Made by a program: the position numbers and the translations under genes. From positions 1 through 64,000 of the forward strand of contig CANNCA010000004.1 of assembly GCA_947503005.1 (NCBI GenBank): a stretch of 64,000 bases of DNA, in the 5' to 3' direction. The DNA is from an uncultured Flavobacteriaceae bacterium. Its GTDB lineage: Bacteria > Bacteroidota > Bacteroidia > Flavobacteriales > Flavobacteriaceae. Below are positions 26,567 to 35,376 of this stretch, one piece after another (position 1 is the first letter of the stretch; each line of letters opens with the position of its first letter). The notes under the pieces were generated by a model. It saw only the letters and a program-made list of their open reading frames with translations, had not been told where the DNA came from and did not search any database.

Positions 26567-27223
26567 ATGCAGATCCAAACCCATATTTTGACCACTATAG
26601 CGGTCTTTGAAGTAGGCGATTCTTTGAAAAAAGTGATACAATTTTTCAAGGATAATACCTATTCGCATGTTGCTGTGTCTGAGAAAGGGCGCTATTTAGG
26701 TGTTCTAAACGAGGCCGATTTAGAAACCTTCGAGGAAGGGAAAAAAATCGAGGACTATCGGTACAATCTGGAAAGCTTTTTTGTTCGAAAAGCCACGAAT
26801 TGGCTCGATGTTTTGGAAACATTCGCTCGAAATGAAGCAAATCTTTTGCCCGTACTTGGAGAAAACGAAGACGTCTTGGGGTATTATAATGTTACTGACG
26901 TCGTAAGTGTATTTATTGACACTCCTTTTTTTACAGAGCCAGGAGGAATAATTATAGTTGAAAAGGGCATTAAAGACTATTCTTTTAGTGAAATTGTTCA
27001 AATCGTGGAGAGCAACAATACACGATTCATAGGTGGGTTCATTACGGATATGCATAATGACGTGGTACAAGTTACTATTAAAATAGGTGCTTCGAATTTG
27101 AACGAAATACAACAAACCTTCAGACGTTACAATTACAATATTCTTTTCGGAACAGAAGACGATCAGTTTCTTGAAGACTTGAAACAACGCTCTGATTATT
27201 TGGATAAATATCTAAATGTTTAA
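26567..27223 (+). CDS. CBS-domain protein
   Basis: This 218-residue protein has two CBS motifs in residues 1-125 (for example YSHVAVSEKGRYLGVL and LPVLGENEDVLGYYN), which usually bind adenosine nucleotides. A C-terminal ACT-like region lies at about 130-215. No enzyme domain is attached. The nadK start is 5 bp after its stop, so it may sense adenylate or NAD state and act with NadK; this is inferred from position only. Confidence 0.88.
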   Translation: MQIQTHILTTIAVFEVGDSLKKVIQFFKDNTYSHVAVSEKGRYLGVLNEADLETFEEGKKIEDYRYNLESFFVRKATNWLDVLETFARNEANLLPVLGENEDVLGYYNVTDVVSVFIDTPFFTEPGGIIIVEKGIKDYSFSEIVQIVESNNTRFIGGFITDMHNDVVQVTIKIGASNLNEIQQTFRRYNYNILFGTEDDQFLEDLKQRSDYLDKYLNV

Positions 27224-27228
27224 CAACA

Positions 27229-28110
27229 ATGAAGGTTGCTATCTACGGTCAAACCTACCAAGATGATGCGGTCCAATATGTCCTTGAACTAATAGACGAG
27301 CTTCAACGTGTTGATGCCAAAATAGCTATCGAAAAGGAATTTCATTCGCTTTTATCTACCAGACACAACATAGGGCCCTGTGATACTTTTGAAGAATCTA
27401 GTGGTTTGGATAGTTCTTTTGACATGTTCGTGAGTTTTGGAGGAGATGGAACTATCCTGCGGGCTACTACTTATGTTCGAGATTTGGGGATACCCATAGT
27501 AGGTGTAAATACGGGACGCTTAGGTTTTTTGTCAACCTTCAAAAAAGAAGATGTCAGAAAGGTGGTTGCCGAATTCAAGGAAGGAGCTTTTACGATTGTA
27601 GAAAGAAGCCTAGTAGAAGTAAGTGCGGACAATGGCATACCTGAGTTCGGAGAAATGAACTTTGCACTGAACGAAGTAACCGTAAGTAGAAAAGATACGA
27701 CTTCTATGATTACGGTAGAGACCTATTTGAATGATGAATATTTGACTTCTTATTGGGCCGATGGACTCATAATTTCAACTCCTACCGGTTCAACTGGGTA
27801 TTCTTTGAGTTGTGGAGGACCGGTAATAGTGCCAACCGCCAAATCCTTGGTTTTAACTCCAATCGCTCCCCACAATCTAAATGCACGCCCCCTAGTCATC
27901 TCTGATGATACGGTGATTCGATTGAAAGTTTCAGGTAGGGAAGAAAACCATTTGGTTTCCCTGGATTCCCGTATAGCATCCATCGAGAATGGTAGAGAGA
28001 TTCAAATTAAGAAAGCGGGCTTCACGATTAAAATGATAGAGTACACTTCAGAAAGTTTCTTGAAAACGCTTCGCAACAAGCTTTTATGGGGCGAAGACAA
28101 GCGTAATTGA
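27229..28110 (+). CDS. nadK: NAD kinase
   Basis: NadK phosphorylates NAD to NADP. The GGDGT motif lies at 71-75, followed by VNTGRLGFL, FALNEVTVSR with the NAD-binding NE pair, and the glycine-rich TPTGSTGYSLSCGGP. The 293-residue length is normal. It sits in an operon-like run after the CBS protein and before DUF6089, uppS and bamA. Confidence 0.96.
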   Translation: MKVAIYGQTYQDDAVQYVLELIDELQRVDAKIAIEKEFHSLLSTRHNIGPCDTFEESSGLDSSFDMFVSFGGDGTILRATTYVRDLGIPIVGVNTGRLGFLSTFKKEDVRKVVAEFKEGAFTIVERSLVEVSADNGIPEFGEMNFALNEVTVSRKDTTSMITVETYLNDEYLTSYWADGLIISTPTGSTGYSLSCGGPVIVPTAKSLVLTPIAPHNLNARPLVISDDTVIRLKVSGREENHLVSLDSRIASIENGREIQIKKAGFTIKMIEYTSESFLKTLRNKLLWGEDKRN

Positions 28111-28201
28111 GCTTCCCGTAAAACAATAAATGCCGCTAAAAGCTGTTTATCATGTGAGAACAGGAATGTTAGAATTCAGTAGGGCAAACTGCTGTAATTG
28201 T

Positions 28202-28209
28202 TATATTTG
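28202..28209 (+). promoter_or_regulatory. Flavobacterial -7 box for the DUF6089-uppS-bamA run
   Basis: TATATTTG matches TAnnTTTG and lies 16 bp before the ATG at 28226. It also argues against the more upstream in-frame start at 28130. Confidence 0.55.
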
Positions 28210-28225
28210 CAAACTTTTAGAATTT

Positions 28226-28921
28226 ATGAGGAGTTTACTTTTTTTAATGCTCTTTACCATTTGTGGTATGTTGTACGGGCAAACCTATGAAATTGGGGTT
28301 TTTGGTGGCGGAGCTAATAATATTGGTGATGTAGGTAGAACCAATTTTATCCTCCCTTCCAACTATGCTGTGGGTGGTCTGTTTAAATGGAATAAGAGCA
28401 AGCGCTACGCATGGCGGGCAAGTTTAATATATGGTAAGTTCAAGGCTGATGATTCAAAATCAAGTATTGCATCAAGACAACAAAGAGGATTCGTAGTCGA
28501 TAATTCTATTATGGAAGCATCGGCAGGATTGGAATTCAATTTTGTTGAATATAATTTGCATAAATTAGGCCCAGCTTTCACCCCTTACTTGTACACGGGG
28601 GTAACCTATTTTAGATATGATTACAATTTTTTTGATGCCGGAAGGTTGCAAAACCTTGATCAGACTGATGGTACTTTCGCCATTCCGATGACCGTAGGCT
28701 TCAAATATCGCATAAGCCAGCTTTTTATCATTGGTGGTGAGATTGGTGCTAGATATACATTTACAGATAATCTGGATGCCAGTAATCCTGAAAAATCAAA
28801 TGTTAGCCAGCAGATCGATCCAGCTTTTGGAAATATTTTTAGCGATGATTGGTATGTTTTTACAGGTTTGACCTTTACGTATACCTTTGGTCGAAAACCT
28901 TGTATGGATTGTTTTGAGTAA
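28226..28921 (+). CDS. DUF6089-type outer membrane protein
   Basis: The 231-residue protein has a signal peptide (MRSLLFLMLFTICGMLYGQ), then strand-rich sequence opening YEIGVFGGGANNIGDVG and ending in a predicted barrel strand, TFTYTFGRK, before a short CMDCFE tail. In Flavobacteriia this family stands directly before uppS and bamA, as here (8 bp to uppS). A role in outer-membrane assembly is inferred from that conserved position; no activity is known. Confidence 0.85.
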   Translation: MRSLLFLMLFTICGMLYGQTYEIGVFGGGANNIGDVGRTNFILPSNYAVGGLFKWNKSKRYAWRASLIYGKFKADDSKSSIASRQQRGFVVDNSIMEASAGLEFNFVEYNLHKLGPAFTPYLYTGVTYFRYDYNFFDAGRLQNLDQTDGTFAIPMTVGFKYRISQLFIIGGEIGARYTFTDNLDASNPEKSNVSQQIDPAFGNIFSDDWYVFTGLTFTYTFGRKPCMDCFE

Positions 28922-28929
28922 TATGGGAA

Positions 28930-29670
28930 ATGAATACTATAGAAGATCTTAAGAATGAAAACCTACCGCGTCATATCGCCATAATAATGGACGGTAATGG
29001 GCGATGGGCAAAACAAAAAGGTAAACTTAGGGTCTTTGGCCACGAACATGGCGTGAAAACAGTTCGTAGTACTGTAGAAGATTGTGTTCGCCTTAAACTT
29101 GAATATCTTACTTTATATACGTTCTCGACCGAGAATTGGAAAAGACCCAAACTGGAGGTCGATACACTGATGCGATTATTGGTGTCTTCACTCAAAAAAG
29201 AACTTAAAACTTTCACAAAAAACAATGTTCGGCTAAATACCATCGGAGATATCGCTTCATTGCCCGAGGGAGCTCATAAGGAGCTCTTGGAAGTTATGGA
29301 AAAAACGAAGCGTAATACAGGAATGACCTTGACTTTGGCCCTTAGTTATGGCGCCAGAGAAGAGTTGAAAAACGCTGTGAAACAGATAAGTATCAAAGTT
29401 AAAAATAATATAATTTCTCCTGAAAATATTGATGAAACCATTATAAATAACCATCTTTACACGCACGATTTACCAGACGTGGATTTGCTCATCCGTACCA
29501 GTGGGGAACATCGGATCAGCAATTTTTTACTTTGGCAGATAGCATACGCCGAATTATATTTTATTGACGTATTTTGGCCCGATTTTGATGAACATCATTT
29601 GGTGGAGGCCATTAAAAATTACCAGAACAGAGAACGACGATTTGGAAAAACTAGCGAACAACTCAACTAA
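28930..29670 (+). CDS. uppS: Isoprenyl transferase (undecaprenyl diphosphate synthase)
   Basis: UppS makes the C55 lipid carrier used for peptidoglycan and surface polysaccharides. The catalytic D21 is in IIMDGNGRWA. YTFSTENWKRP and the C-terminal RTSGEHRISNFLLWQ with its conserved arginine are present. At 246 residues it is normal length. bamA begins 4 bp after its stop. Confidence 0.96.
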   Translation: MNTIEDLKNENLPRHIAIIMDGNGRWAKQKGKLRVFGHEHGVKTVRSTVEDCVRLKLEYLTLYTFSTENWKRPKLEVDTLMRLLVSSLKKELKTFTKNNVRLNTIGDIASLPEGAHKELLEVMEKTKRNTGMTLTLALSYGAREELKNAVKQISIKVKNNIISPENIDETIINNHLYTHDLPDVDLLIRTSGEHRISNFLLWQIAYAELYFIDVFWPDFDEHHLVEAIKNYQNRERRFGKTSEQLN

Positions 29671-29674
29671 TGGT

Positions 29675-32311
29675 GTGAAAAAATTTACATCGTTAAAACT
29701 CTTTTTTACTCTCCTACTCCTTTTTACCACCGCAGCCAACTTCGCCCAGAGCAATAGCTCCTACGAGGATGGAAAGAAGTATATTTTAGGTGGGCTTGAA
29801 GTTACCGGACTAAAAAGTTACAATGAACAAACTGTCAAGACCTATACAGGGCTTCGAGTAGGCCAGCCTATTACCGTTCCTGGTGATCAAATCAGCGCCG
29901 TAATCAATAAATTATGGGGTTTAGAGCTATTTAGCAATATTGAATTCTTCATCACTGATATTGAGGGGGACAATATTTTCCTTGAACTGGCCATAAGTGA
30001 AAGGCCAACCTTGACTTCAGTTACTGTAAATGGAGTGAAACCCAGAAAGGTAGATGAGATACTCAAAGATACCGATTTAAAAAAAGGGAAGAAGATAACT
30101 GAAAGTCTTATCGCGAATTCTCGAAATTACATTCAGAATAAATACAAGAAACAGGGTTTTCTAAATGCGAAAGTGAACATTATCACCGCCAAGGACACCT
30201 CTGAAACCAATGCCCAGCGCATGGTCATCGATGTAAATAAAGGAGATAAGGTAAAAATACAGAATATCCTCTTTGAAGGAAATGAAAAATTAGCGGATAA
30301 AAAGCTCCGCAAAGCCTTAAAGAAAACAAAAAAGAAGCGTTTAGGTCGTTTTTGGAAGAAGTCAAAGTACATTGAGGAAGACTATGAAAATGATCTGGAC
30401 CTCTTAATTGATAAGTATGCTGAGAACGGGTATCGTGATGCCCGGGTTCTTTCAGATACGATAATAAAAGTTGATGAAAACAATATAGACGTAAAAATCA
30501 AAGTTGAAGAAGGCAATCAATACTATTTTGGTGATATCGATTTTGTTGGTAATTCGGTTTACACAGATCGGCAACTTCAAAGTGTTTTGCGCATAAAAAA
30601 AGGTGCGGTATATAATGGTGTTGAACTGCGCAAACGAATCGCAGATGACTCAAAACCGGATGCGGAAGATATTACAAGCCTCTATCAGAACAATGGATAT
30701 CTATTTTCTAATATCAACCCTGTAGAGGTTTCTGCGGAAAATGACACCATTAATTTCGAAATACGAATTGTAGAAGGCAAGGAAACCTTTCTAGATCATG
30801 TTTCCGTAACTGGAAATGACAAAACCAACGATCACGTAATTTTTAGGGAATTGCGCACTAGACCGGGTCAAAAATACAACAAGTCCGATATCATCCGCAG
30901 TATCCGTGAATTGGGTCAACTAGGTTTCTTTGATGCGGAACAGGTGAAACCTGATATACAAAATCCGAATCCGAACGAAGGTACTGTGGATCTTGCCTAT
31001 AGTTTAGTAGAATCGGGTTCGAGTCAAATTGAACTTCAAGGTGGCTATGGTGGTGGAGGTTTTATCGGTACACTAGGTTTATCCTTTAATAACTTCTCCA
31101 TTGGAAATATTTTTAAGGGCGAAGCTTACAAACCAGTGCCTATGGGCGATGGGCAAACATTTGCTTTACGTTTACAGGCCAGTAGAACGTTTCGTGTGTA
31201 TAGCTTGAATTTTTCAGAGCCTTGGTTAGGAGGTAAAAAGCCTGTAAGATTCAATTTATCTTTCTCTAGAACGCAACAATTTGGCATAAAAAGGGATGAA
31301 TTTGGTAGAATTGTAAATGGAAGGGTTGAACCCGATAAGAATCAACAATTTTCTATTACCGGCGTTACGGCAGGTTTAGCAAAACGCGTTAGATGGCCAG
31401 ATGATTATTTTACCATTTCACATTCTTTGGCGTATCAATTATACGATTTCCGAAATTACAATATAGGACTGTTCAATTTTGGTAACGGTAAGTCGAACTC
31501 CTTAGCATATACTTTTGGTATTGCAAGAAATGCTACTTCAGGTGGACGTATATTTCCGAGGGGAGGATCTAATTTTGAGATTACAGGTAAATTCACACCA
31601 CCATATTCACTCTTTAGCGATAAAGACTTCAAATCTTTACGAGATGAAAATGAAGAACTTAACATAAAAAGGGCTACTACCGGTGATTTTACCAATGCAG
31701 ACCAGACAAGACTTGAAGAAATTGATCAAGAACGTTTTCGATGGTTGGAGTATTACAAAGTAAAGTTCAAGGGAGATTGGTATACAACCCTGATCGGTAG
31801 TGCTGATAAGTCATTAGTATTGCGGACCAACGCAGAATTTGGCTTTTTAGGCAACTATAATAATGATGTTGGCGATGTACCTTTTGAACGTTTTTTTGTA
31901 GGTGGTGACGGTCTTGGTAATTTCACCCTTGACGGAAGAGATATTGTTCAATTGAGAGGGTATGACAATCAATCACTTACTCCAGTGGATCCGCTTACGG
32001 GTCAACAAGAAGGAGGTTTGGTTTATAACAAATTCTCCTTAGAACTAAGATATCCGCTTACTTTAAAGCCTTCTGCCTCTATCTACGGACTTGCTTTTTT
32101 AGAAGGAGGTAATGCTTTCAACAATTTTCAAGAGTTTAATCCGTTTCAAATAAAACGATCGGCTGGTGTGGGGCTTCGCATCTTTATGCCTGCATTTGGA
32201 TTATTGGGTATTGATTTTGGTTATGGGTTCGATGAGGACTTAAGAACGCAATCGATAGGTCAAGGCCCAAGTGGTTGGCAAACGCACTTCATTATTGGTC
32301 AACAGTTTTAA
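29675..32311 (+). CDS. bamA: Outer membrane assembly factor BamA
   Basis: BamA folds beta-barrel proteins into the outer membrane. The GTG at 29675, 4 bp after uppS, gives a signal peptide (VKKFTSLKLFFTLLLLF, cleavage near FAQ) and 878 residues; an ATG 111 bp upstream inside uppS would put about 37 residues ahead of it. Four to five POTRA repeats cover about 30-430, and the 16-strand barrel follows, with VRFNLSFSRTQ, SLELRYPL and the C-terminal aromatic HFIIGQQF. A region near 690-730 is a charged loop, probably surface-exposed. Confidence 0.95.
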   Translation: MKKFTSLKLFFTLLLLFTTAANFAQSNSSYEDGKKYILGGLEVTGLKSYNEQTVKTYTGLRVGQPITVPGDQISAVINKLWGLELFSNIEFFITDIEGDNIFLELAISERPTLTSVTVNGVKPRKVDEILKDTDLKKGKKITESLIANSRNYIQNKYKKQGFLNAKVNIITAKDTSETNAQRMVIDVNKGDKVKIQNILFEGNEKLADKKLRKALKKTKKKRLGRFWKKSKYIEEDYENDLDLLIDKYAENGYRDARVLSDTIIKVDENNIDVKIKVEEGNQYYFGDIDFVGNSVYTDRQLQSVLRIKKGAVYNGVELRKRIADDSKPDAEDITSLYQNNGYLFSNINPVEVSAENDTINFEIRIVEGKETFLDHVSVTGNDKTNDHVIFRELRTRPGQKYNKSDIIRSIRELGQLGFFDAEQVKPDIQNPNPNEGTVDLAYSLVESGSSQIELQGGYGGGGFIGTLGLSFNNFSIGNIFKGEAYKPVPMGDGQTFALRLQASRTFRVYSLNFSEPWLGGKKPVRFNLSFSRTQQFGIKRDEFGRIVNGRVEPDKNQQFSITGVTAGLAKRVRWPDDYFTISHSLAYQLYDFRNYNIGLFNFGNGKSNSLAYTFGIARNATSGGRIFPRGGSNFEITGKFTPPYSLFSDKDFKSLRDENEELNIKRATTGDFTNADQTRLEEIDQERFRWLEYYKVKFKGDWYTTLIGSADKSLVLRTNAEFGFLGNYNNDVGDVPFERFFVGGDGLGNFTLDGRDIVQLRGYDNQSLTPVDPLTGQQEGGLVYNKFSLELRYPLTLKPSASIYGLAFLEGGNAFNNFQEFNPFQIKRSAGVGLRIFMPAFGLLGIDFGYGFDEDLRTQSIGQGPSGWQTHFIIGQQF

Positions 32312-32359
32312 TTTTAGCAACTGTGTAAAAATCTAAATAACTGATTTTAAAAGTTTTAG

Positions 32360-32367
32360 TATTTTTG
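32360..32367 (+). promoter_or_regulatory. Flavobacterial -7 box before the Skp genes
   Basis: TATTTTTG lies 35 bp before the ATG at 32403, suggesting the two chaperone genes have a promoter of their own besides read-through from bamA. Confidence 0.45.
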
Positions 32368-32402
32368 GCACGGTATTTTCTATAGGATAAAACGAAATTG
32401 TG

Positions 32403-33233
32403 ATGAAGACAAAAACAAATTCAAAAATTCTTTTAGTATTAGGCGTATTGCTTTTTTCGGCCTATTCATTTGCGCAGCGCGGTGTTCGAATAGCCTATGT
32501 TGATATGGAGTATATTCTTGAGAATGTTGAAGAATATAGAGGTGCTACTGAGCAATTGGCGACCAAAGTTGAAAAATGGAAGGTCGAAATAGAGCAGAAA
32601 CAAAGCGCGGTGGAGCAGATGAAGAAAGACTTGATGGCCGAAAAAGTACTTTTAACTGATGAGTTGATATCGGAACGTGAGGAAGAGATACAAATTTTAG
32701 AGAAAGAAATGCTAGAATACCAACAAGCGCGTTTCGGACCTCAAGGGGATTTAGTACTTCAGAAAAGACAATTGATTCAACCAATACAAGATCAGGTTTT
32801 CAATGAAGTACAAAAATTAGGAGTCAATAAAAAGTATGATTTTATTTTTGATAAATCTGCGGATGTTGTAATGTTGTACTCCCAAAAAAGACATGATATC
32901 AGTGATATCATATTACGGGGGATTGCAAGAACCAGAAAGGTAAGCGCCCCAAAGAAGAAAGCACAAAAGAGTCGTCTAGAAGATTTTGAAGGAGACGAGC
33001 CTGAAGAGGTAATAAGTGAAGCCTTGCTAGAGCGGCAAGAAAAGGCCAAAGAGGCAACTGAAGCGCGGGCTAAAAGCGCCGATGAGAAGCGAGCGGAGCA
33101 ATTAAAATTAAGAGAAGAGCGTAAAAAGGCCTACGAAGAAAGAAGAAAGAAGTTGCTGGAAGAACGTGAGGCCAAGAAGAAAGCAAAACAGGAGGAAAGA
33201 AAACAAGAAACAGAAAAAGATACTATTAACTGA
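32403..33233 (+). CDS. OmpH/Skp-family periplasmic chaperone with charged tail
   Basis: Skp holds unfolded outer-membrane proteins on the way to BamA. After a signal peptide (cleavage near YSFAQ), residues 28-175 have the Skp pattern: IAYVDMEYIL, two long coiled-coil arms, and a return strand YDFIFDKSADVVMLY. Residues 190-276 add a highly charged coiled coil of Glu/Lys/Arg repeats, making the protein much longer than E. coli Skp. ATG 32403 is used rather than the GTG one codon earlier. It is followed by a second, shorter paralogue. Confidence 0.9.
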   Translation: MKTKTNSKILLVLGVLLFSAYSFAQRGVRIAYVDMEYILENVEEYRGATEQLATKVEKWKVEIEQKQSAVEQMKKDLMAEKVLLTDELISEREEEIQILEKEMLEYQQARFGPQGDLVLQKRQLIQPIQDQVFNEVQKLGVNKKYDFIFDKSADVVMLYSQKRHDISDIILRGIARTRKVSAPKKKAQKSRLEDFEGDEPEEVISEALLERQEKAKEATEARAKSADEKRAEQLKLREERKKAYEERRKKLLEEREAKKKAKQEERKQETEKDTIN

Positions 33234-33287
33234 TAAATTAACTCGAGTACCATTAATTAACTCTCAAATACATAAACTTAAAGAATC

Positions 33288-33797
33288 ATGAAAAATTTAA
33301 AGAAAATCGCGGTAGCATTAGTTTTGTTCGTTGCTGCAAGCAGTTTTGTAAATGCACAGAGCAAAGTAGCTCATATTGATGTGCAGAAATTGTTGGCTGA
33401 CATGCCAGAAATGAAAGCTGCCGAATCAGAATTAAAGAAGCTTTCCGAGACCTATCAAGCAGATATTCAAGCTTCAATGACAGAGCTTCAAAATAAATAT
33501 AAACAATACGAAGGAGAAGCCGCTAGTCAAACGAAAGAGGAAAATGATAAAAGAGCGGTTGAACTTCAAGGATACCAAAAGAATATAAGTGATGCTCAAC
33601 AAGCTGCGCAACAAGAAATTCAGAAAAAACAAGCGGAGCTTTTTGGACCTATTTCCGAAAAAGCTAAAACGGCAATTGAAAAAGTCGCAGCCGCTCAAGG
33701 ATTCGATTATGTAATAGATGCACAACCTGGTGGGGGACTAATTGTTGCCAAGGGCAAAGATTTATTGGCTGAAGTAAAGCAAGAGTTGGGCTTTTAA
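33288..33797 (+). CDS. OmpH/Skp-family periplasmic chaperone
   Basis: The 169-residue protein has a signal peptide ending near FVNAQ, then VAHIDVQKLLADMPE, a long coiled coil with many Gln and Ala, and the closing strand FDYVIDAQPGGGLIVAKG. This is standard Skp size. It lies 54 bp after the longer paralogue and before a strong terminator that ends the envelope cluster. Confidence 0.93.
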   Translation: MKNLKKIAVALVLFVAASSFVNAQSKVAHIDVQKLLADMPEMKAAESELKKLSETYQADIQASMTELQNKYKQYEGEAASQTKEENDKRAVELQGYQKNISDAQQAAQQEIQKKQAELFGPISEKAKTAIEKVAAAQGFDYVIDAQPGGGLIVAKGKDLLAEVKQELGF

Positions 33798-33820
33798 CAA
33801 AGGTCAATGGTAAACAAAAA

Positions 33821-33845
33821 AAATCCCACCAATTTGGTGGGATTT
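33821..33845. terminator. Bidirectional terminator
   Basis: Perfect 10-bp arms AAATCCCACC/GGTGGGATTT with loop AATTT, with A-run before and T-run after. It serves the Skp genes and the convergent glycosyltransferase. Confidence 0.85.
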
Positions 33846-33851
33846 TTTTGT

Positions 33852-34703
33852 TTAGAATAGTTTTTGCCTAATACCCTGCCATCGCAGTTTGCGAATATAT
33901 CGGCCTTCTTTGGCATCTACCAAAAATGGCTCGCGTGCTTTTTTCGCCATGAAAAACCCATACATATTGGTAAGAAAAGCTTTTTTGTTTTTTTGTTTCC
34001 ATGCCATTTTTAAAGAAGAAATACAACTAATCCAAAAACCATAACGCATGGTGTACATCGCTTTTCCCTGAAGTAGTTTTGCTTTTGGGTCATAAGCATT
34101 ACCGGTTGGGCGAAGGTGTTTGACGTGAAGACTATCTTCAGTGAAAATCTCATAACCATTGAACTGTGCTAGTAGTTCATCCAGAGTATCCCAACCCATC
34201 GCATTTTTAAGCCCACCAATAGCTTTAAAACAATCTTTAGAGTAAGCTTTTATCGCACCTCGAACATGGTTCTTGTTCATTGGGTGGTTCAGTTTCCATT
34301 CATTATAGGCTATTTGTTCGTAAATAAACCCACCGGCAATACCCACTTTCGGATTGCCCTGAAAAATGTAAGCGATGCGTTCAAAATAATTATCGGGTAA
34401 AATAACATCTGCATCAAGTTTTACAATGAAGTCGTAATTGGTATCCAACAATTCAATTCCCTTATGGAAGGCACTAATAACTTTACTACCGGGCATGTGT
34501 TGGTCGGAAGAGGTTGTATTCAGTTTTTGAATGCTATTACTCAAATTTAAAAATTCATCAATAATCACTTCTGTGTTATCTGAAGAATTATCGTTGACCA
34601 CAACCACTTGCTTAGGCGGTAAACTTTGCCTCAAGACAGAATTCAAGGTATCAGCCAAGAATGCCTCTTCGTTATGTGCTGGAATGATAATGTAATAGTT
34701 CAT
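33852..34703 (-). CDS. Family 2 glycosyltransferase
   Basis: This 283-residue GT-A enzyme has IIIPAHNEEAFL at the start, VVVNDNSSDNT, and the metal-binding motif LDADV. No transmembrane helices are evident, so it is probably cytosolic or peripheral. The sugar and acceptor cannot be told. It lies third in a minus-strand run after a ketosynthase III and a methyltransferase. Confidence 0.88.
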   Translation of the reverse strand: MNYYIIIPAHNEEAFLADTLNSVLRQSLPPKQVVVVNDNSSDNTEVIIDEFLNLSNSIQKLNTTSSDQHMPGSKVISAFHKGIELLDTNYDFIVKLDADVILPDNYFERIAYIFQGNPKVGIAGGFIYEQIAYNEWKLNHPMNKNHVRGAIKAYSKDCFKAIGGLKNAMGWDTLDELLAQFNGYEIFTEDSLHVKHLRPTGNAYDPKAKLLQGKAMYTMRYGFWISCISSLKMAWKQKNKKAFLTNMYGFFMAKKAREPFLVDAKEGRYIRKLRWQGIRQKLF

Positions 34704-34769
34704 TATGGTGCCAAATTACAAAGTTGATAGGCGTTTAAAGAACTGCTATGGTTCTATACATCTGAATGC

Positions 34770-35297
34770 CTAAACTTTTTTCCGTTCCGCATAAACAATA
34801 TAATACCTCGGCGTAAAACTACGCAGTATTGGCCTTATGCCAATCTTTTTAACAGGGTTCGTCCACTTGGCCGTATCTTTTATTTCCCACCCGGCTTTTT
34901 CTAACAGCCAATCAAATTGCCAATCCTCAAACTCGTGATAGTGCCGGTCCCAAGGGTCTGTTTTGCTTTTATAAGCTGGAGAAAACCAGAGGCGCATAGG
35001 TATACTCGCTACCAATTTGTTTGCTTTTATTTCACGTAAGACGTTAAAAGGGGCGATTAAGTGCTCAAAAATTTCAAAAGCGGTAACGACGGACGCCTCC
35101 GATTTTTGAACCGAAGAATAATCAAGGTCTAGATCTTCACCTTTTGTATTTTCCACGGTAAAACCATTATCTATCATGATTTTAGAAAATGGGTTCTCAA
35201 TCCCTAAGTCCAAAATAGATTCCTCTTTGGAAATATGTTTTTCAAGAAATGATAAAGTATGTTGAAAGCGTTTGCTGGGAAAAGTGTTTTCGTACAT
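34770..35297 (-). CDS. SAM-dependent methyltransferase, class I
   Basis: The 175-residue protein has motif I in a weakened form (SILDLGIENPFSKIM), a glutamate-aspartate block GEDLDLDY where SAM ribose binds, and VVTAFEIFEHL resembling motif II of Methyltransf_11/23 enzymes. ATG 35297 is preferred over the TTG 12 bp upstream. It is 66 bp from the glycosyltransferase and 79 bp from the ketosynthase. The substrate is unknown. Confidence 0.78.
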   Translation of the reverse strand: MYENTFPSKRFQHTLSFLEKHISKEESILDLGIENPFSKIMIDNGFTVENTKGEDLDLDYSSVQKSEASVVTAFEIFEHLIAPFNVLREIKANKLVASIPMRLWFSPAYKSKTDPWDRHYHEFEDWQFDWLLEKAGWEIKDTAKWTNPVKKIGIRPILRSFTPRYYIVYAERKKV

Positions 35298-35376
35298 CAA
35301 TAAAGTCAAAGTTTAAGTTTCAAGGTTCAAGATAAAAAACCAAAGTCGGAACTTTTGAAGCCTTGAGTTCTGAACC

